A stretch of 64,000 nucleotides of DNA from Micromonospora sp. HK10 (GCF_000982955.1 NZ_KQ058810.1:1-64000), one strand, 5' to 3'. Positions 1 to 9,173 are shown, counted from the first letter of the stretch. Translations and numbers: made by a program. The notes: generated by a model from the letters alone, not told the origin.

Positions 1-105
1 CGGCCTAACTGAACGACGTTGGGGCTAGCGCCCGGATCGCGGTAGATCCGCGAACCCGATCGAGGCTACCTTAGTGCTGCGCACGGCTGGCTTCGACGGC
101 GGCTT

Positions 106-447
106 TCACCAGGATTCGAGACGATCCGCACGTTGCTGGGCGAATGCCGGACGACCGGCAACCCAGATCGTTACGTCCGTGGCGATCCTGCTGCGGTCGT
201 TCGAGACGTACAGCTCGTGCTCGCGGGTCTTAGCATCGCGCAGTTCGATCTCGAAGCCGCCCGCCTCGACGATGCTGATGACGACGTACCACTCCTGGCC
301 GTTGCCAGCCTGCTCGATCGTGAGGAACGTGTTGTCGCGGCTGTCAAGGTCGCCCATCGCTTCGAAGATCGCGTCTTCCGAGGGTGCGTCGATGACCACA
401 CCGGACTCCGGCTCCAAGCGAACGACGCTAGCGTCAGTGCCAGTCAC
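106..447 (-). CDS. Hypothetical protein (about 113 aa), possible immunity-type protein
   Basis: I do not recognise this protein. It is small and acidic, with alternating beta-strand-like and polar segments (for example residues FLTIEQAGNGQEWYVV and VTIWVAGRPAF) and no signal peptide or membrane segment. I chose the GTG at 445-447 because a GGAGAGG ribosome site lies just upstream; an in-frame start further upstream (534) would add a Pro/Arg-rich tail that looks non-coding. It lies just downstream of, and on the same strand as, the 175-aa gene at 686-1213. Small acidic pairs of this kind are often immunity or contact-dependent accessory proteins, but that is only a guess. Confidence 0.6.
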   Translation of the reverse strand: MTGTDASVVRLEPESGVVIDAPSEDAIFEAMGDLDSRDNTFLTIEQAGNGQEWYVVISIVEAGGFEIELRDAKTREHELYVSNDRSRIATDVTIWVAGRPAFAQQRADRLESW

Positions 448-685
448 AGCCTCTCCTGCCGAAGTCCCTCGCGGCGGGCGCAGCATACCGGCGTGCGGCC
501 TTCCCGGTGCGCGCTCATCGGCACGTGCCTGCACGAGGATCGAACCGACACTTGCGCCGGACGTCTACGGATAGTGACGCGAGTTCTTGCCTTCCGGCGC
601 GCCCGCTCGGCGGCATGAGAGTGCACGGCGTGGCAGGGCTCCGTCTCGAGCGGTCGCGCTGCGGAACGTGGCCGTCGTGAGGTAT

Positions 686-1213
686 TCAGTCGCCGGAGAA
701 TCCACAGAAGTGGATGTGGTCGGGCTGACCGTCACGGTAGCTGATCACATACGTGCCGAACCACCGCTCCCGCAAACCCCCACCGGCCTTTATCCACTCC
801 TGGACCTGGCTTGACTGTGGCGTCGTGCTACCGAAGGCCTCGATCAGCTCTTCACTGGTCAGCGGGGACACCGTAGCGAAGTCGGGGCGATCAGACACGC
901 CATTGACCATGTCGATGATCGAATGTGTCCCGGAGTGCGGTTGCGCGGCAAAGAGGGTGTCCGGGTCGACGGGCACCGGCCGGCGCTTGCGTTCCCGCCA
1001 GTCCTCGATGATCGCGTCGTTGAAGCCGTCGTCGTCGTTGCGCGGATCCAACCGGGCCCCAAACTCCTCCTCCGTCAGCTCCAGGTCGGGGTCGCCCTCG
1101 ACAGACTCCCGGTAGTACTCGCCGCGGTCGTACACCTTCTGGCGCAGCTGCCGGAGCGCAGCGCCCACGTCCTGCTGGTAGTCCGCCCTGTAGCGCCACG
1201 CCGAAGCGCCCAT
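686..1213 (-). CDS. Hypothetical actinobacterial protein, MGAS(A/G)W-type N-terminus
   Basis: A 175-aa soluble, very acidic protein beginning MGASAWRYR, followed by a predicted helix (VGAALRQLRQKVYDRGEYY) and a C-terminal domain ending in HIHFCGFSGD. From memory, this N-terminus is typical of a family of uncharacterised actinomycete proteins that often sit beside toxin-like or secreted-protein genes; I cannot confirm it by search. An AGGAAGGGA ribosome site precedes the ATG. It is probably co-transcribed with the 113-aa gene downstream, about 240 nt away. No catalytic motif is visible. Confidence 0.65.
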   Translation of the reverse strand: MGASAWRYRADYQQDVGAALRQLRQKVYDRGEYYRESVEGDPDLELTEEEFGARLDPRNDDDGFNDAIIEDWRERKRRPVPVDPDTLFAAQPHSGTHSIIDMVNGVSDRPDFATVSPLTSEELIEAFGSTTPQSSQVQEWIKAGGGLRERWFGTYVISYRDGQPDHIHFCGFSGD

Positions 1214-1648
1214 TGATGTTCCCTTCCTCGACCGATCCGTGGGACGGCATCATGGCATGGGCATGCGGCACTTCGCGGCTCCGGGCACCGACCCTGCTGC
1301 TCACCGGGGTGGTTAGCCAGAGTCAGGCTTGCGTCCGACGTATTGTGGCTGCGGCCGTCCATCGGGATTTGATGAGGTCCCTTCCAGCGTCAGCTTCATG
1401 CACTCTTCTCGATCCGGACACCACCGGGGCTCGGCGAACGTCGCTGTGTGTAGTCGATGATTCGTGCGTGCGGGCGGCGGCTCGACCATCAGCTCGCCGC
1501 TGAGCTTGCGGATGTCGATGGCCGCTGTGTACTCGGTGGCGTAGGCGGCCCTGCACTGCAACTCGTACGCCGACACCACCGGGATCAGCTGCTGACAGGT
1601 GCGCTGCAGGGGCGAAATTCGTGCTGCGGACGGGGTGGGCGGCTGGGG
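1214..1648. other. Intergenic stretch, no convincing gene
   Basis: About 435 nt between two minus-strand genes. Open frames run through it on both strands (for example about 88 codons on the minus strand, 1313-1579), but none has a recognisable domain or a clear ribosome site. I see no tRNA or strong hairpin. Confidence 0.4.
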
Positions 1649-3649
1649 TCAGCGTGGTGTGGGCGCGTGTTGCTCGCTGACGCGGATACCGGCGAGGTGG
1701 AGCCGCTTCTGGTAGGCGTGCAGGAGTCGGGCGGCGGCGTCGGCGTCGCCGAGCGCCTCGAGTTGGTCGGCGGCTAGCTGGTGCAGCGTGTGGTTGTAGG
1801 GGTCGACGCGGATGGCGTCCTGGAGGAGCCGCAGCCGGTGCTGGGGTTCGGTTTGTGCCGCGGCGGCGCTGGCGTAGGCGTCGAGGACGAGGCGACGGGC
1901 GGCCTCGCGTGGCGGGTCGATCCAGGCCCAGGTGTGGCCGGCGGCGAGGTCACCGGTGTAGGTGTCGATGACCGTTTGCCAGGCGGGTGTGGGGTCGGTG
2001 AGGGTGGTGGCGGCGTGGTGGGCGGCGGCGTGCAGCCGCCACAGGTCGACGTCGACTCGGTCGGGGTTCAGGTGGTAGCGGTCGTCGGTGTGCGCGACGA
2101 CGGTGGCGCTGGTGGCGGTGCGGATGGCGGCGCGTAGGTCGCTGAGGGTGGTGTAGAGGCGGCCGGTGACGGCATGGGCGGACAGCCCGGGCCAGATGGC
2201 CTGAACGAGGTCTGTGGTGGTGGCGCCCTCGGGGTTCACGGCGAGGAACACCAGCACTTGCAGGGCGGCGCTGCGGCGGATCGTGACGGGCTCGCCGCCG
2301 GCGAGGAGAGCGGGCCGGCCGAGGATCCGCACCTGGACACGGGCGCTCGTGACCGCCGGGATGTCGGGCGCCGCCCGACGGTCGCTGCCGGCTTGGCGGG
2401 GAATCCGGGCGTGGCCGGTTTCGGGTAGCTGCCAGAGCGGCGGAGCCGGTTCGGTGATGGGGTACTGCCGTTGGCGGGCGGGGTGGGCGATGACGGCGAG
2501 CAGGTCCGTCGCGGTGGTGCGGTTGAGGACGCAGAGCCGCGGTCCTGCCTGCCCGGTGTGCTCGTCGCGGGTGTGGCCGTGGCGGTCGATGCTCCAGGTG
2601 GTCACGGCCGGTCCGGCGCCGAGGATCACGACGGTCGCGCCCGCGTCGTGCATGGTCGCGATTTGGGCGGCTGTCGGAGCGTTCGGCGGGTCGGTGAGCA
2701 GCAGCAGGTCCGGGTGGATGGGTTCCTCGTCGGGATCGGGTGGTGCGGTGTTGAGGGAAGGGAGCATTGCGGCGGCTTGGTCGACGGTGTCGACGACGCG
2801 CAGGCCGGGGATCGCGGCGTCCGTGGCGATGTTGGGTAGGAGGGTGGTGAGGGTGGTGTGGGTGATGAGCAGCCGGGTCGTGTCGTGTGGGTCTCGCAGC
2901 GTGGTGAGGAGTTGGATGAGCAGGATGCCGCGGGCGGCGTCCGTGGCGCCGTCTCCGGTGAGGGCCACGCAGGGTGTGGGCAGGATGGGCAGCCCGGAGG
3001 TGGCGGATGCCGGTGATGGCTGCGGGGTGTCTGCGTCGATGAGGGCGGCGCGCATCGTGGTGACGGTGGCCGGCAGCGGTGCCAACTCCGCGGGCTCGGT
3101 GGGGGATTGTCCGGGTTGGTAGGCGCGGCGGCGGCGCAGCCACACCAGGGCGGCCGCGGCGGCGATCTGCTGGGCGACGGCGTCGGGTAGCCAGCCGCCG
3201 GGCACGGTGATGCCGCCGCTGGTCCGGGGCTCGACAACGTCGGACTGCGGGTGGAGGGTGCCGGTAGAGGCCGGGACCGGCGGGGTCGGCGGGTCGACGG
3301 TGGGGATGTGGGCGGTGTGGAGGGCGGCGGCGCCGGCCATGCTGGTGGCGGCGGCTTGCCAGGGTGTGGGCAGCGGCAGGCGGCGCAGCCATCGGGCGCG
3401 GGCGCGTGCCCGGCGGGCGGCGGTCACCGCGACGGTGCTGGCCAGGCCCAGCCACACCAGCCAGGCCAGACAGGTGAGGCCGGCGGTGAGGGTGTGCTGG
3501 TTCAGCGGGTCGGCGATCCAGCCCTGCAGTTGGGCCTCGGTGGGCCAGCCGGGCAGCGGCGGGCCGGCGAGGGTGGTCAACAGCCACGGCGGCGCGACCA
3601 GCAGCGTCACGACGAACGCGGCCGACACCACCCGCTGGGGCCACCTCAT
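1649..3649 (-). CDS. Membrane-anchored BTAD/SARP-type transcriptional regulator
   Basis: A 666-aa protein. Residues about 10-30 and 55-80 form two hydrophobic segments (VVSAAFVVTLLVAPPWLLTT; LTCLAWLVWLGLASTVAVTA), followed by an Arg-rich cytoplasmic stretch, a long Pro/Thr/Asp-rich middle region, and a C-terminal part (about 430-660) with an OmpR-like winged-helix segment (VQVRILGRPALL) and a bacterial transcriptional activator domain with TPR-like helices ending YQKRLHLAGIRVSEQ. In this family the C-terminal part binds DNA and the membrane region presumably senses the envelope. The ATG at 3649 is preceded by GGGAGCGGAG. It is downstream of, and probably co-transcribed with, the membrane Hsp70-like gene. 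Such regulators are common on actinomycete accessory elements. Confidence 0.8.
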   Translation of the reverse strand: MRWPQRVVSAAFVVTLLVAPPWLLTTLAGPPLPGWPTEAQLQGWIADPLNQHTLTAGLTCLAWLVWLGLASTVAVTAARRARARARWLRRLPLPTPWQAAATSMAGAAALHTAHIPTVDPPTPPVPASTGTLHPQSDVVEPRTSGGITVPGGWLPDAVAQQIAAAAALVWLRRRRAYQPGQSPTEPAELAPLPATVTTMRAALIDADTPQPSPASATSGLPILPTPCVALTGDGATDAARGILLIQLLTTLRDPHDTTRLLITHTTLTTLLPNIATDAAIPGLRVVDTVDQAAAMLPSLNTAPPDPDEEPIHPDLLLLTDPPNAPTAAQIATMHDAGATVVILGAGPAVTTWSIDRHGHTRDEHTGQAGPRLCVLNRTTATDLLAVIAHPARQRQYPITEPAPPLWQLPETGHARIPRQAGSDRRAAPDIPAVTSARVQVRILGRPALLAGGEPVTIRRSAALQVLVFLAVNPEGATTTDLVQAIWPGLSAHAVTGRLYTTLSDLRAAIRTATSATVVAHTDDRYHLNPDRVDVDLWRLHAAAHHAATTLTDPTPAWQTVIDTYTGDLAAGHTWAWIDPPREAARRLVLDAYASAAAAQTEPQHRLRLLQDAIRVDPYNHTLHQLAADQLEALGDADAAARLLHAYQKRLHLAGIRVSEQHAPTPR

Positions 3650-3698
3650 CTGCTCCGCTCCCACCCGGTGATCTGGTCGCCGGCCGCGGCCTGTCGGT

Positions 3699-5567
3699 TC
3701 ATGCGGCCGGCCGGCTCGGTGTCGGGGTTTGGGGGCGCAGGAGGCGGGTCCACAGTTGGCGCAGCCACCACCCGGCCACAGCGATCGCGTAGATCACCCC
3801 GAGGATGCCGGAGGCGGGCCAGCTGACCAGCGCGGCGGTGATGACCGCAAGAGGGGCGCCGAGGACCAGCCGCAGGATCGGCTGGGACACGAGGGCCATG
3901 ACGGTGCCGATGCCGAGGAGCAGGCCGCCGACGCGTCCGGCGAGGTCGATCCACAGGACCATGGTCGGCCAGCGGTCGGCGGTCAGCGAGTACTGGATGA
4001 ACGCCATGCCGAGCGCGGCGGTGATCACCGAGCCGGTGGGGAACGCGAGCAGCTTCGACCAGCCGCCGGGTGGGGTGCGCCATTGTCGCGCGGCTACGAC
4101 GGCCGTGACCGCGGCGGGGGCGACGATCGGGGCGATGGGCAGCAGTGTCCAGCGGAGGAACCCGCCGACGGGGTCGCCGATGTAGAGGCTTGCGAGGACG
4201 GCGTACATGCCGGTGATGGCGACGCCGAGGGATGCCGACGCCAGGATTCCGGTGCCCGTCTGGGAACCGGGGCTGGCGGAGGGGCCGGGTGTGAGGGTGG
4301 TGCGGGCGGCGATGGCGGAGGCGAGGACCGTGCCGGCGCCGAGGCTGGCGATCACGGCGAAGACGGCGGCGACGGCGAGTTCACCCCAGTTGAGCAGCGC
4401 CCACTTGTCCCAGAGGCTGCCGTTCCATTGGGGGGTGAGCAGGAACTGGGAGATCAGTGCGAGCGAGGCGAAGCCGGGCACGGCGACCGCGACCGCCCGC
4501 CGTACCGGCGGTACCGGCTCGTCCACCAGCGGCTGCCCAGCCGTGGCGTCGGCGGCGCCGGCGTCCGCAGCCCCGCGGACCGCCGCGAGTCCAGGATCGG
4601 TGAGCACGACGGGGGTTATCCCGGTGGTTTCGGTGAGGGCCTTTTCCAGCAGCGGCATGCGAGCAACACCGCCGACGCAATAGACGCCTGCGAGGTCTTC
4701 GGCCCGGAGTTCCGCGGCCGCGATCGCCTCGTTCGTCAGGTGAGCGGCGCGGTGCAGGATCGGGTGGGCGGCCTGTTCGAGCAGGCCGCTGGTCAGCACC
4801 ACGGCTGATCCCTGCGGCTGAGGGATCGTGACCGCGACGTGGTCGGTCAGGGCGTGCTTGCCGGTACGGACGCTGGCCAGCAGCGCCCACCGTTCACCGT
4901 CGCCTTGCGCGGGGCTGGTGGCGGTGAGCAGGCTGGCGAGGGCGTCGTCGATGGCGGTGCCGCCGGCGGCCGGGTCGGCCAGGGTGGCGAGGACCTCGAA
5001 GCCGGCCGGGCCGCGTCGCAGGACGCTGACCTCCGCCCCGGCGCCGACATCACAGACGGCGATGAACGATCCGACCGGCAGCTGCACCCCCGTGGCAAGG
5101 AGGTGCGCGGCGACCGCTACCGGCGCTTCGACCAGCGTGGGTTGGGGCAGGCCTGCCCGGTGCGCGGCGTGACGCATCCACGTGCGGCGTCTGGGGCCCC
5201 ACCCCGCGGGCACGACCAGCCGCACATCCTCAATCTCGGATCCGGCGGCCTGCTGCGCCTCGTAGGTGACTCGGCGCAGGGTTGCCGCGACCAGGTCGAG
5301 GGGGTCGACGTCCACGTCGGCGACGCTCAGCCGCTGGTCGGGCGGCTGCCGCGGGGTCGGAATGAACCGGTCGGGAGCGGCGGCGGCGGCCTGCCACGCC
5401 TGGTGGCCCGTCAACGTCTCCCCGCCCGGGGAAAGCAGGACGGCGCTGGGCAGTTCGGGTTCCCCGTCGAACAGCAGCGGTGTCCAGGTGCCGTCCGGCC
5501 ATGCCAAAACGGCGCTGGTGCTGGCGCTTCCGCAGTCGATCGCTAGCCGCGCCTGCCCCGCTCGCAT
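3699..5567 (-). CDS. Hsp70-like ATPase with multi-pass membrane C-terminus
   Basis: A 622-aa protein. Residues about 7-340 resemble the actin-fold ATPase of DnaK: phosphate-1-like segment LAIDCGSASTSAVLAW, a connecting region VRLVVPAGWGPRRRTWMRHA, phosphate-2-like AVCDVGAGAEVSVL, and an adenosine-type motif GVYCVGGVARMPLL. Instead of the Hsp70 peptide-binding domain, residues about 365-610 contain six to eight hydrophobic helices (for example WGELAVAAVFAVIASLGAGT, GILGVIYAIAVAGWWLRQLW). The ATPase probably sits on the inner face of the membrane. It is upstream of the membrane BTAD regulator, so the pair may form a sensing unit. The ATG at 5567 has a weak ribosome site. Substrate and role are unknown. 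Confidence 0.8.
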   Translation of the reverse strand: MRAGQARLAIDCGSASTSAVLAWPDGTWTPLLFDGEPELPSAVLLSPGGETLTGHQAWQAAAAAPDRFIPTPRQPPDQRLSVADVDVDPLDLVAATLRRVTYEAQQAAGSEIEDVRLVVPAGWGPRRRTWMRHAAHRAGLPQPTLVEAPVAVAAHLLATGVQLPVGSFIAVCDVGAGAEVSVLRRGPAGFEVLATLADPAAGGTAIDDALASLLTATSPAQGDGERWALLASVRTGKHALTDHVAVTIPQPQGSAVVLTSGLLEQAAHPILHRAAHLTNEAIAAAELRAEDLAGVYCVGGVARMPLLEKALTETTGITPVVLTDPGLAAVRGAADAGAADATAGQPLVDEPVPPVRRAVAVAVPGFASLALISQFLLTPQWNGSLWDKWALLNWGELAVAAVFAVIASLGAGTVLASAIAARTTLTPGPSASPGSQTGTGILASASLGVAITGMYAVLASLYIGDPVGGFLRWTLLPIAPIVAPAAVTAVVAARQWRTPPGGWSKLLAFPTGSVITAALGMAFIQYSLTADRWPTMVLWIDLAGRVGGLLLGIGTVMALVSQPILRLVLGAPLAVITAALVSWPASGILGVIYAIAVAGWWLRQLWTRLLRPQTPTPSRPAA

Positions 5568-5778
5568 AGATCCCAGTCAAACATGAGGATCATGTTCACG
5601 TCACCCGTGAATTACTCACCGCCACGAACCAGGGTACGCAACTCCCGTCGTGGCAGCCGCAACGATCCGAGCCACTGCCCCGGCGGAACCTGGCCGGCGT
5701 GCCCGGCCAACCACGACTTGACCCACCACCCCACCGTCGAAGCCAACCGGCAAACGGTTGTCTGTATTGGAGGAGGCC

Positions 5779-6783
5779 ATGACGTCAGCCATCTACCCGA
5801 TGACAGCGCCCGCACAAGCCGTCGCGGACCGGTGGACGCAGGCGGCGTTGTCCTGCGAGCCCGCCGACCATGCGCGCGCCGAGGCCGCCGCTCGTCTCGC
5901 CTACCAGGCGGCAGCCAAGCCCGACCCGTCCCGCTTCCTCTGGTGCCCCTCTCCCCCGGCCGCCGTCGAACACCTACGACGCCTCCTCGACGACGGCCAC
6001 AGCTCGCTGGTCAGCTCGGTGCGGCGCGGCAACCTCAACCAGTCCCTGGCCACGGCCCGGGCACCCATCTGGGAGCACACCAGCGAGCGCGACCAATTCA
6101 CCGCCTTCGGCGACTTCCACCAGTTCATGGAGTGGACCGGCTACTACGGCGAACAGCGCTACGACGGCCTCGAAGCCCGATACGACCTCATGGAATACCC
6201 GTACCGCTGCAACCCCGTCACCGAGCCCGAACGCACCACCCTCAAGCCGGTGCTCGACACCGTGCGACGGGTGTACAGGCTCGTGCAGGGCCCGGTCTGG
6301 GCGGCCATCGACCGGAACCTCACCGCCAGCTACACCATGCAGCCCGCCTGGTTTCGGGACAGCGCACGCATCATCGTCGACCAGGACGACGAAGGGCACG
6401 CCGTCGTCCGGTACTGCCTCAACCCGCGCGACTGGTTCTTCGACCCAGCCTGGAACTACTACCCCGACTGGCTCCTGCTCGCCACCATCGACACCTACCA
6501 GACGGTCCTCGGCGCCGCGCCGGATGCCGCGTGGGAAGGATGCCGGGAGGTGGCTTTGGCCGCCGGGCCCTGGTGGCCGCTCACCGACGTCGCCATCATC
6601 AGCGAACGCCCCTCCGTCCTGCGGGTCAACGCACACGGCCAGCTGCACGCCGAGGACGGGCCGGCAGTCGTCTGGCCCGACGGCAGCCAAGTGTGGGCGC
6701 GCGACGGCAAGGTGCTCCCGTCGCCGTCGCCAGCCGACGCCGGGGCGGCAGGCACTTCGAGCCAAGGCCGCTACGGCTGCTGA
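5779..6783 (+). CDS. DUF6745-like protein
   Basis: A 334-aa soluble protein. Features I associate with the actinobacterial DUF6745 family are an aromatic-rich block FGDFHQFMEWTGYYG (about residues 112-126) and a terminal AEDGPAVVWPDGSQVWARDG motif. No catalytic residues are apparent. The ATG at 5779 is preceded by an excellent GGAGGAGG ribosome site; an in-frame start 21 nt upstream would overlap that site. It is convergent with the HNH nuclease gene, separated from it by a perfect 11-bp hairpin. In other genomes such proteins occur next to leucine-rich-repeat or other orphan proteins; the function is unknown. Confidence 0.7.
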   Translation: MTSAIYPMTAPAQAVADRWTQAALSCEPADHARAEAAARLAYQAAAKPDPSRFLWCPSPPAAVEHLRRLLDDGHSSLVSSVRRGNLNQSLATARAPIWEHTSERDQFTAFGDFHQFMEWTGYYGEQRYDGLEARYDLMEYPYRCNPVTEPERTTLKPVLDTVRRVYRLVQGPVWAAIDRNLTASYTMQPAWFRDSARIIVDQDDEGHAVVRYCLNPRDWFFDPAWNYYPDWLLLATIDTYQTVLGAAPDAAWEGCREVALAAGPWWPLTDVAIISERPSVLRVNAHGQLHAEDGPAVVWPDGSQVWARDGKVLPSPSPADAGAAGTSSQGRYGC

Positions 6784-6795
6784 ACGGCGGCGCCA

Positions 6796-6846
6796 GCGGT
6801 GAAGGGTAACCGGACATTCGCGCCGGCCGTGGCTGCCCTTCACCGC
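6796..6846. terminator. Bidirectional hairpin terminator between convergent genes
   Basis: GCGGTGAAGGG at 6796-6806 is the exact reverse complement of CCCTTCACCGC at 6836-6846, giving an 11-bp stem with a GC-rich loop. It lies between the convergent ends of the DUF6745 and HNH genes. No U-tract is visible, as is usual in actinomycetes. Confidence 0.65.
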
Positions 6847-6882
6847 GTCGGGCGCGGCTATCTGATCAGCCTGGAACAGGTG

Positions 6883-7557
6883 TCAGGAGGCGCAGGTGTT
6901 CAGCATGCTCTGCAGGGCGGACTTCTCGGCAGACTGCAGGCTCAGGCCCCAGCTGTACTTCACGGTGATCCACATCTTGCTGTAGGTGCAGCGGTACGAC
7001 GACAGCGGCGGCTGCCAGGTCGACGGGTCCTGGTCGCCCTTGGACTGGTTGACGTTGTCGGTCACGGCGATCAACTGCGGGCGGGTGAGGTCGTTGGCGA
7101 AACTCTGCCGCCGGCTGGTCGTCCAACTACTGGCACCTGACCGCCACGCCTCGGCCAAGGGCACCACATGGTCGATGTCGACGTCGGCGGCGGCGGTCCA
7201 GGTCGCGCCGTCGTACGGGCTGTACCAGCGTCCCGACACCGCCGCGCAGCTGCTGTCGGTGACCACGGACGTGCCGTCGCGCTTGAGGACAGTCTCGCGG
7301 GTGTTGCAGGTCCCGCTGATGGTGATCCAGTGCGGGAACAGGTCACGGGAGTATCCGCTCGTCGATCCTTCGCTCTTGACGGTGAGGGCGTTGAGCTGCG
7401 ACTGAGCGGTGGCCTTGGAGGGGATTCCCGGAGGTGTGGCCATGGCCGGCTGAGCGTCGACGGCGAGCAGGCAGACGCCGGTGAGGGCGGCAGTGGCCGC
7501 AGCGGCAAGACCGCGGCGCCAGAGTGGGGATCGGGTTTGCTGTCGGGTGACTCGCAT
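6883..7557 (-). CDS. Secreted HNH-family nuclease (DUF1524/GmrSD-type HNH)
   Basis: A 224-aa protein with a signal peptide (positively charged RRG, hydrophobic LAAAATAALTGVCLLAV, then an AxA-type cleavage region near residue 40). The mature part carries the HNH pattern of the extracellular actinobacterial family: CNTRETVLKRD (about 84-94), DIDHVVPLAEAWRSGA (about 125-140, with the catalytic His after Asp) and N-x-N-QSKGDQDP (about 170). Members hydrolyse nucleic acid outside the cell, for nutrient recovery or competition. The length and the conserved Cys pairs (CNT, SSCAA, YRCTY, NTCAS) fit a disulfide-stabilised exported enzyme. It is a single-gene unit ending against a bidirectional hairpin. 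Confidence 0.85.
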   Translation of the reverse strand: MRVTRQQTRSPLWRRGLAAAATAALTGVCLLAVDAQPAMATPPGIPSKATAQSQLNALTVKSEGSTSGYSRDLFPHWITISGTCNTRETVLKRDGTSVVTDSSCAAVSGRWYSPYDGATWTAAADVDIDHVVPLAEAWRSGASSWTTSRRQSFANDLTRPQLIAVTDNVNQSKGDQDPSTWQPPLSSYRCTYSKMWITVKYSWGLSLQSAEKSALQSMLNTCAS

Positions 7558-7690
7558 GAAGGCCTCCTCGACGACGGGCTGGACAGCGACCGTCTCGCCC
7601 GATCATGTCCATTGAAGGTCGCCTGTGTGAAGAGGGTGAAAGGCGTCTGCGAATACTGGCATCGGGATCGCACGCCAGCCGGGCTGGCAG

Positions 7691-8053
7691 GTGACCACAT
7701 CAGCGGACCTCGCCGACTACCGGCGGGAGTACCAGCCCGGTGGGTGCCGCGTGGCTCGGGTCAAGGAGATGATCCGCAAGCGCTGCGGCGGAAACACCTT
7801 CGCGGTCCTCGCAGACGACGAGAACGGGTGCGCACAGACACAGCGCGCCACGTGCGGTGACCGTGCCTTGCTCCGCGGGCAGCCCCGACTACTGGCAGGA
7901 CGCCGACCGTGACGAATGCGCGTGCCCGTGCGGCGGCAAAGCCTTCCAGGTCGCCGTGGGTTCGCTCTGCGCGCCGACGGTGAGGTGCGGTCGATCAGCG
8001 GTGTAGACGTCAAGGACTCCATCCTCTGCGCAGCGCAGCCTCGACGCGACTAG
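7691..8053 (+). pseudogene. Probable frameshifted remnant of a small Cys-rich actinobacterial protein
   Basis: Coding character continues across three successive frames. ATG at 7691 opens a convincing start (MTTSADLADYRREYQPGG ... VLADDENGC) up to about 7830; the next piece reads SPDYWQDADRDECACPCGG ... FQVAVG in another frame (about 7881-7960); the last reads FALRADGEVRSISGVDVKDS in a third frame (about 7961-8053). Read together these give one plausible protein with a CxCxCGG element. I infer a decayed gene with at least two frameshifts; sequencing error is the alternative. Neighbouring genes are small orphans, consistent with an eroding accessory region. Confidence 0.4.
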
Positions 8054-8196
8054 AAGATCAACTACTCCCCCACCGTTCACCTCCTGATCGGTGCGGCATG
8101 ACCGCCACGTCTCACCTGCACTCGTGAGCTTAGGGGCCGCCTGCGCGACGTGGCGTTGAGCGGGTCGGGTCGTCGCCGATTACGTACGGTCGGGGA

Positions 8197-8394
8197 ATGG
8201 ACGTGCTGCTGCGCGGCGGGCCGGGTGATGGACAAGTGGTGTCCGGCGGCGGTGAGACCGTGGTGTGGGGGACATGTCTGTACGAGATCACGTCCGAGCG
8301 GGGTCTTCGGCAGGGGCGTGATCTGCACGTGTACCGCCACCGTCCCGACTGCTGCGAACCCTACGGTCGGGGCGCCGAGGACCGCTGCGAGTGA
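8197..8394 (+). CDS. Small hypothetical protein
   Basis: A 65-aa protein starting MDVLLRGGPGDGQVV and ending with HVYRHRPDCCEPYG. The opening (hydrophobic pair then GGPxDG) is shared with the 77-aa protein at 9173-9406, so the two appear to be distant relatives of one small actinomycete family. The function is unknown. A short G-rich stretch precedes the ATG. Confidence 0.5.
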   Translation: MDVLLRGGPGDGQVVSGGGETVVWGTCLYEITSERGLRQGRDLHVYRHRPDCCEPYGRGAEDRCE

Positions 8395-8430
8395 CCTGTA
8401 CGCCCGTCGGATCCCACCCCACCTTCCCCG

Positions 8431-8742
8431 ATGTTCGAACATGCGTACGATCACCTGGTGCAGGAGGTGATCCGACGGTACTGGAACGGGGTGTGGGGGC
8501 GCTTGGCGCGCCGGGACGTGTGGCTGGTGCGGCAGACCCGCTGGATGGTCGTCGCCCGCGCTGGGGACACCGAGACGGGCAAGGTCCTGCGCTGGGAGTT
8601 CGACGCGGAGCCGGAGGCCGTGCGCATGGTCGAGCGTCTGCTGCGCGCCGACACCGCCGGGCAGTGGCGGGAGCAGACTGGTGGTAGGCCGTTGACGCCG
8701 CCGCGGCGAAGCCAGCGGCCGGAGTCGACGGCTGCGGAATGA
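8431..8742 (+). CDS. Small hypothetical protein
   Basis: A 103-aa soluble protein with a basic, Trp-rich middle (YWNGVWGRLARRDVWLVRQ), a compact strand-helix section (VLRWEFDAEPEAVRMVERLL) and a Pro/Arg-rich tail. It lies 36 nt downstream of the 65-aa gene and on the same strand, so they may be co-transcribed. I do not recognise the family. Confidence 0.55.
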   Translation: MFEHAYDHLVQEVIRRYWNGVWGRLARRDVWLVRQTRWMVVARAGDTETGKVLRWEFDAEPEAVRMVERLLRADTAGQWREQTGGRPLTPPRRSQRPESTAAE

Positions 8743-9020
8743 CGGCTCAGTCCGTGCTCTCTGATGGGTCCGCTCGCCCGCCAGAAACGAAGATCGTAAT
8801 GGGTCCGCCTTGCGGCCTGTGTCGCTCCAGCACCTCAGTCTTCTCCCGCTCCGGTTCGCTGGCTATACCACAAGACACCGGCCCCGAATGCGTTATTCAC
8901 AGGCAGCCGTGTCTGTCCACAGGACGGCGTCAGGTGCTGGTAGGCGACGCTGGTCGCTGGTGAAGTTGCTCCAGTGCCGCCGTAAGGGACCAAGGAGGCG
9001 GGCCGGGGAGGAGAACAGCC

Positions 9021-9173
9021 ATGGTGAGACGAGGCAGACGATCAGCACGCAGGGACGAGACCGTGGTTCCGGACCGCGTCGCTCCGATGACCGGACTCAT
9101 CAGCGCGCTCGCGGGACTTGTCGCGGCGGCTGCGGCGCTGCTGACCGCGATCAGCGCGACCGGGCGGCCCTGA
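9021..9173 (+). CDS. Very small single-pass membrane protein
   Basis: A 50-aa reading frame with a strong ribosome site (GGGGAGGAG) upstream of ATG 9021. The N-terminus is Arg-rich (VRRGRRSARR) and the C-terminal half is one hydrophobic helix (LISALAGLVAAAAALLTAIS), giving an N-in membrane peptide topology. Its stop codon shares one base with the ATG of the next gene (TGATG at 9171-9175), so the two are probably translated together. Confidence 0.5.
   Translation: MVRRGRRSARRDETVVPDRVAPMTGLISALAGLVAAAAALLTAISATGRP

Noticed and set aside
1313..1579. An 88-codon minus-strand frame upstream of the BTAD gene
   Set aside because: Start is plausible but composition and ribosome site are weak and no family is recognised.
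1950..3644. A 564-codon minus-strand open frame overlapping the BTAD gene
   Set aside because: Arg/Pro/His-rich composition with no domain; it is the out-of-frame shadow of a high-GC gene.
3729..4808. A 359-codon plus-strand open frame opposite the Hsp70-like gene
   Set aside because: Gly/Asp-rich low-information protein, antisense to a gene with clear motifs.
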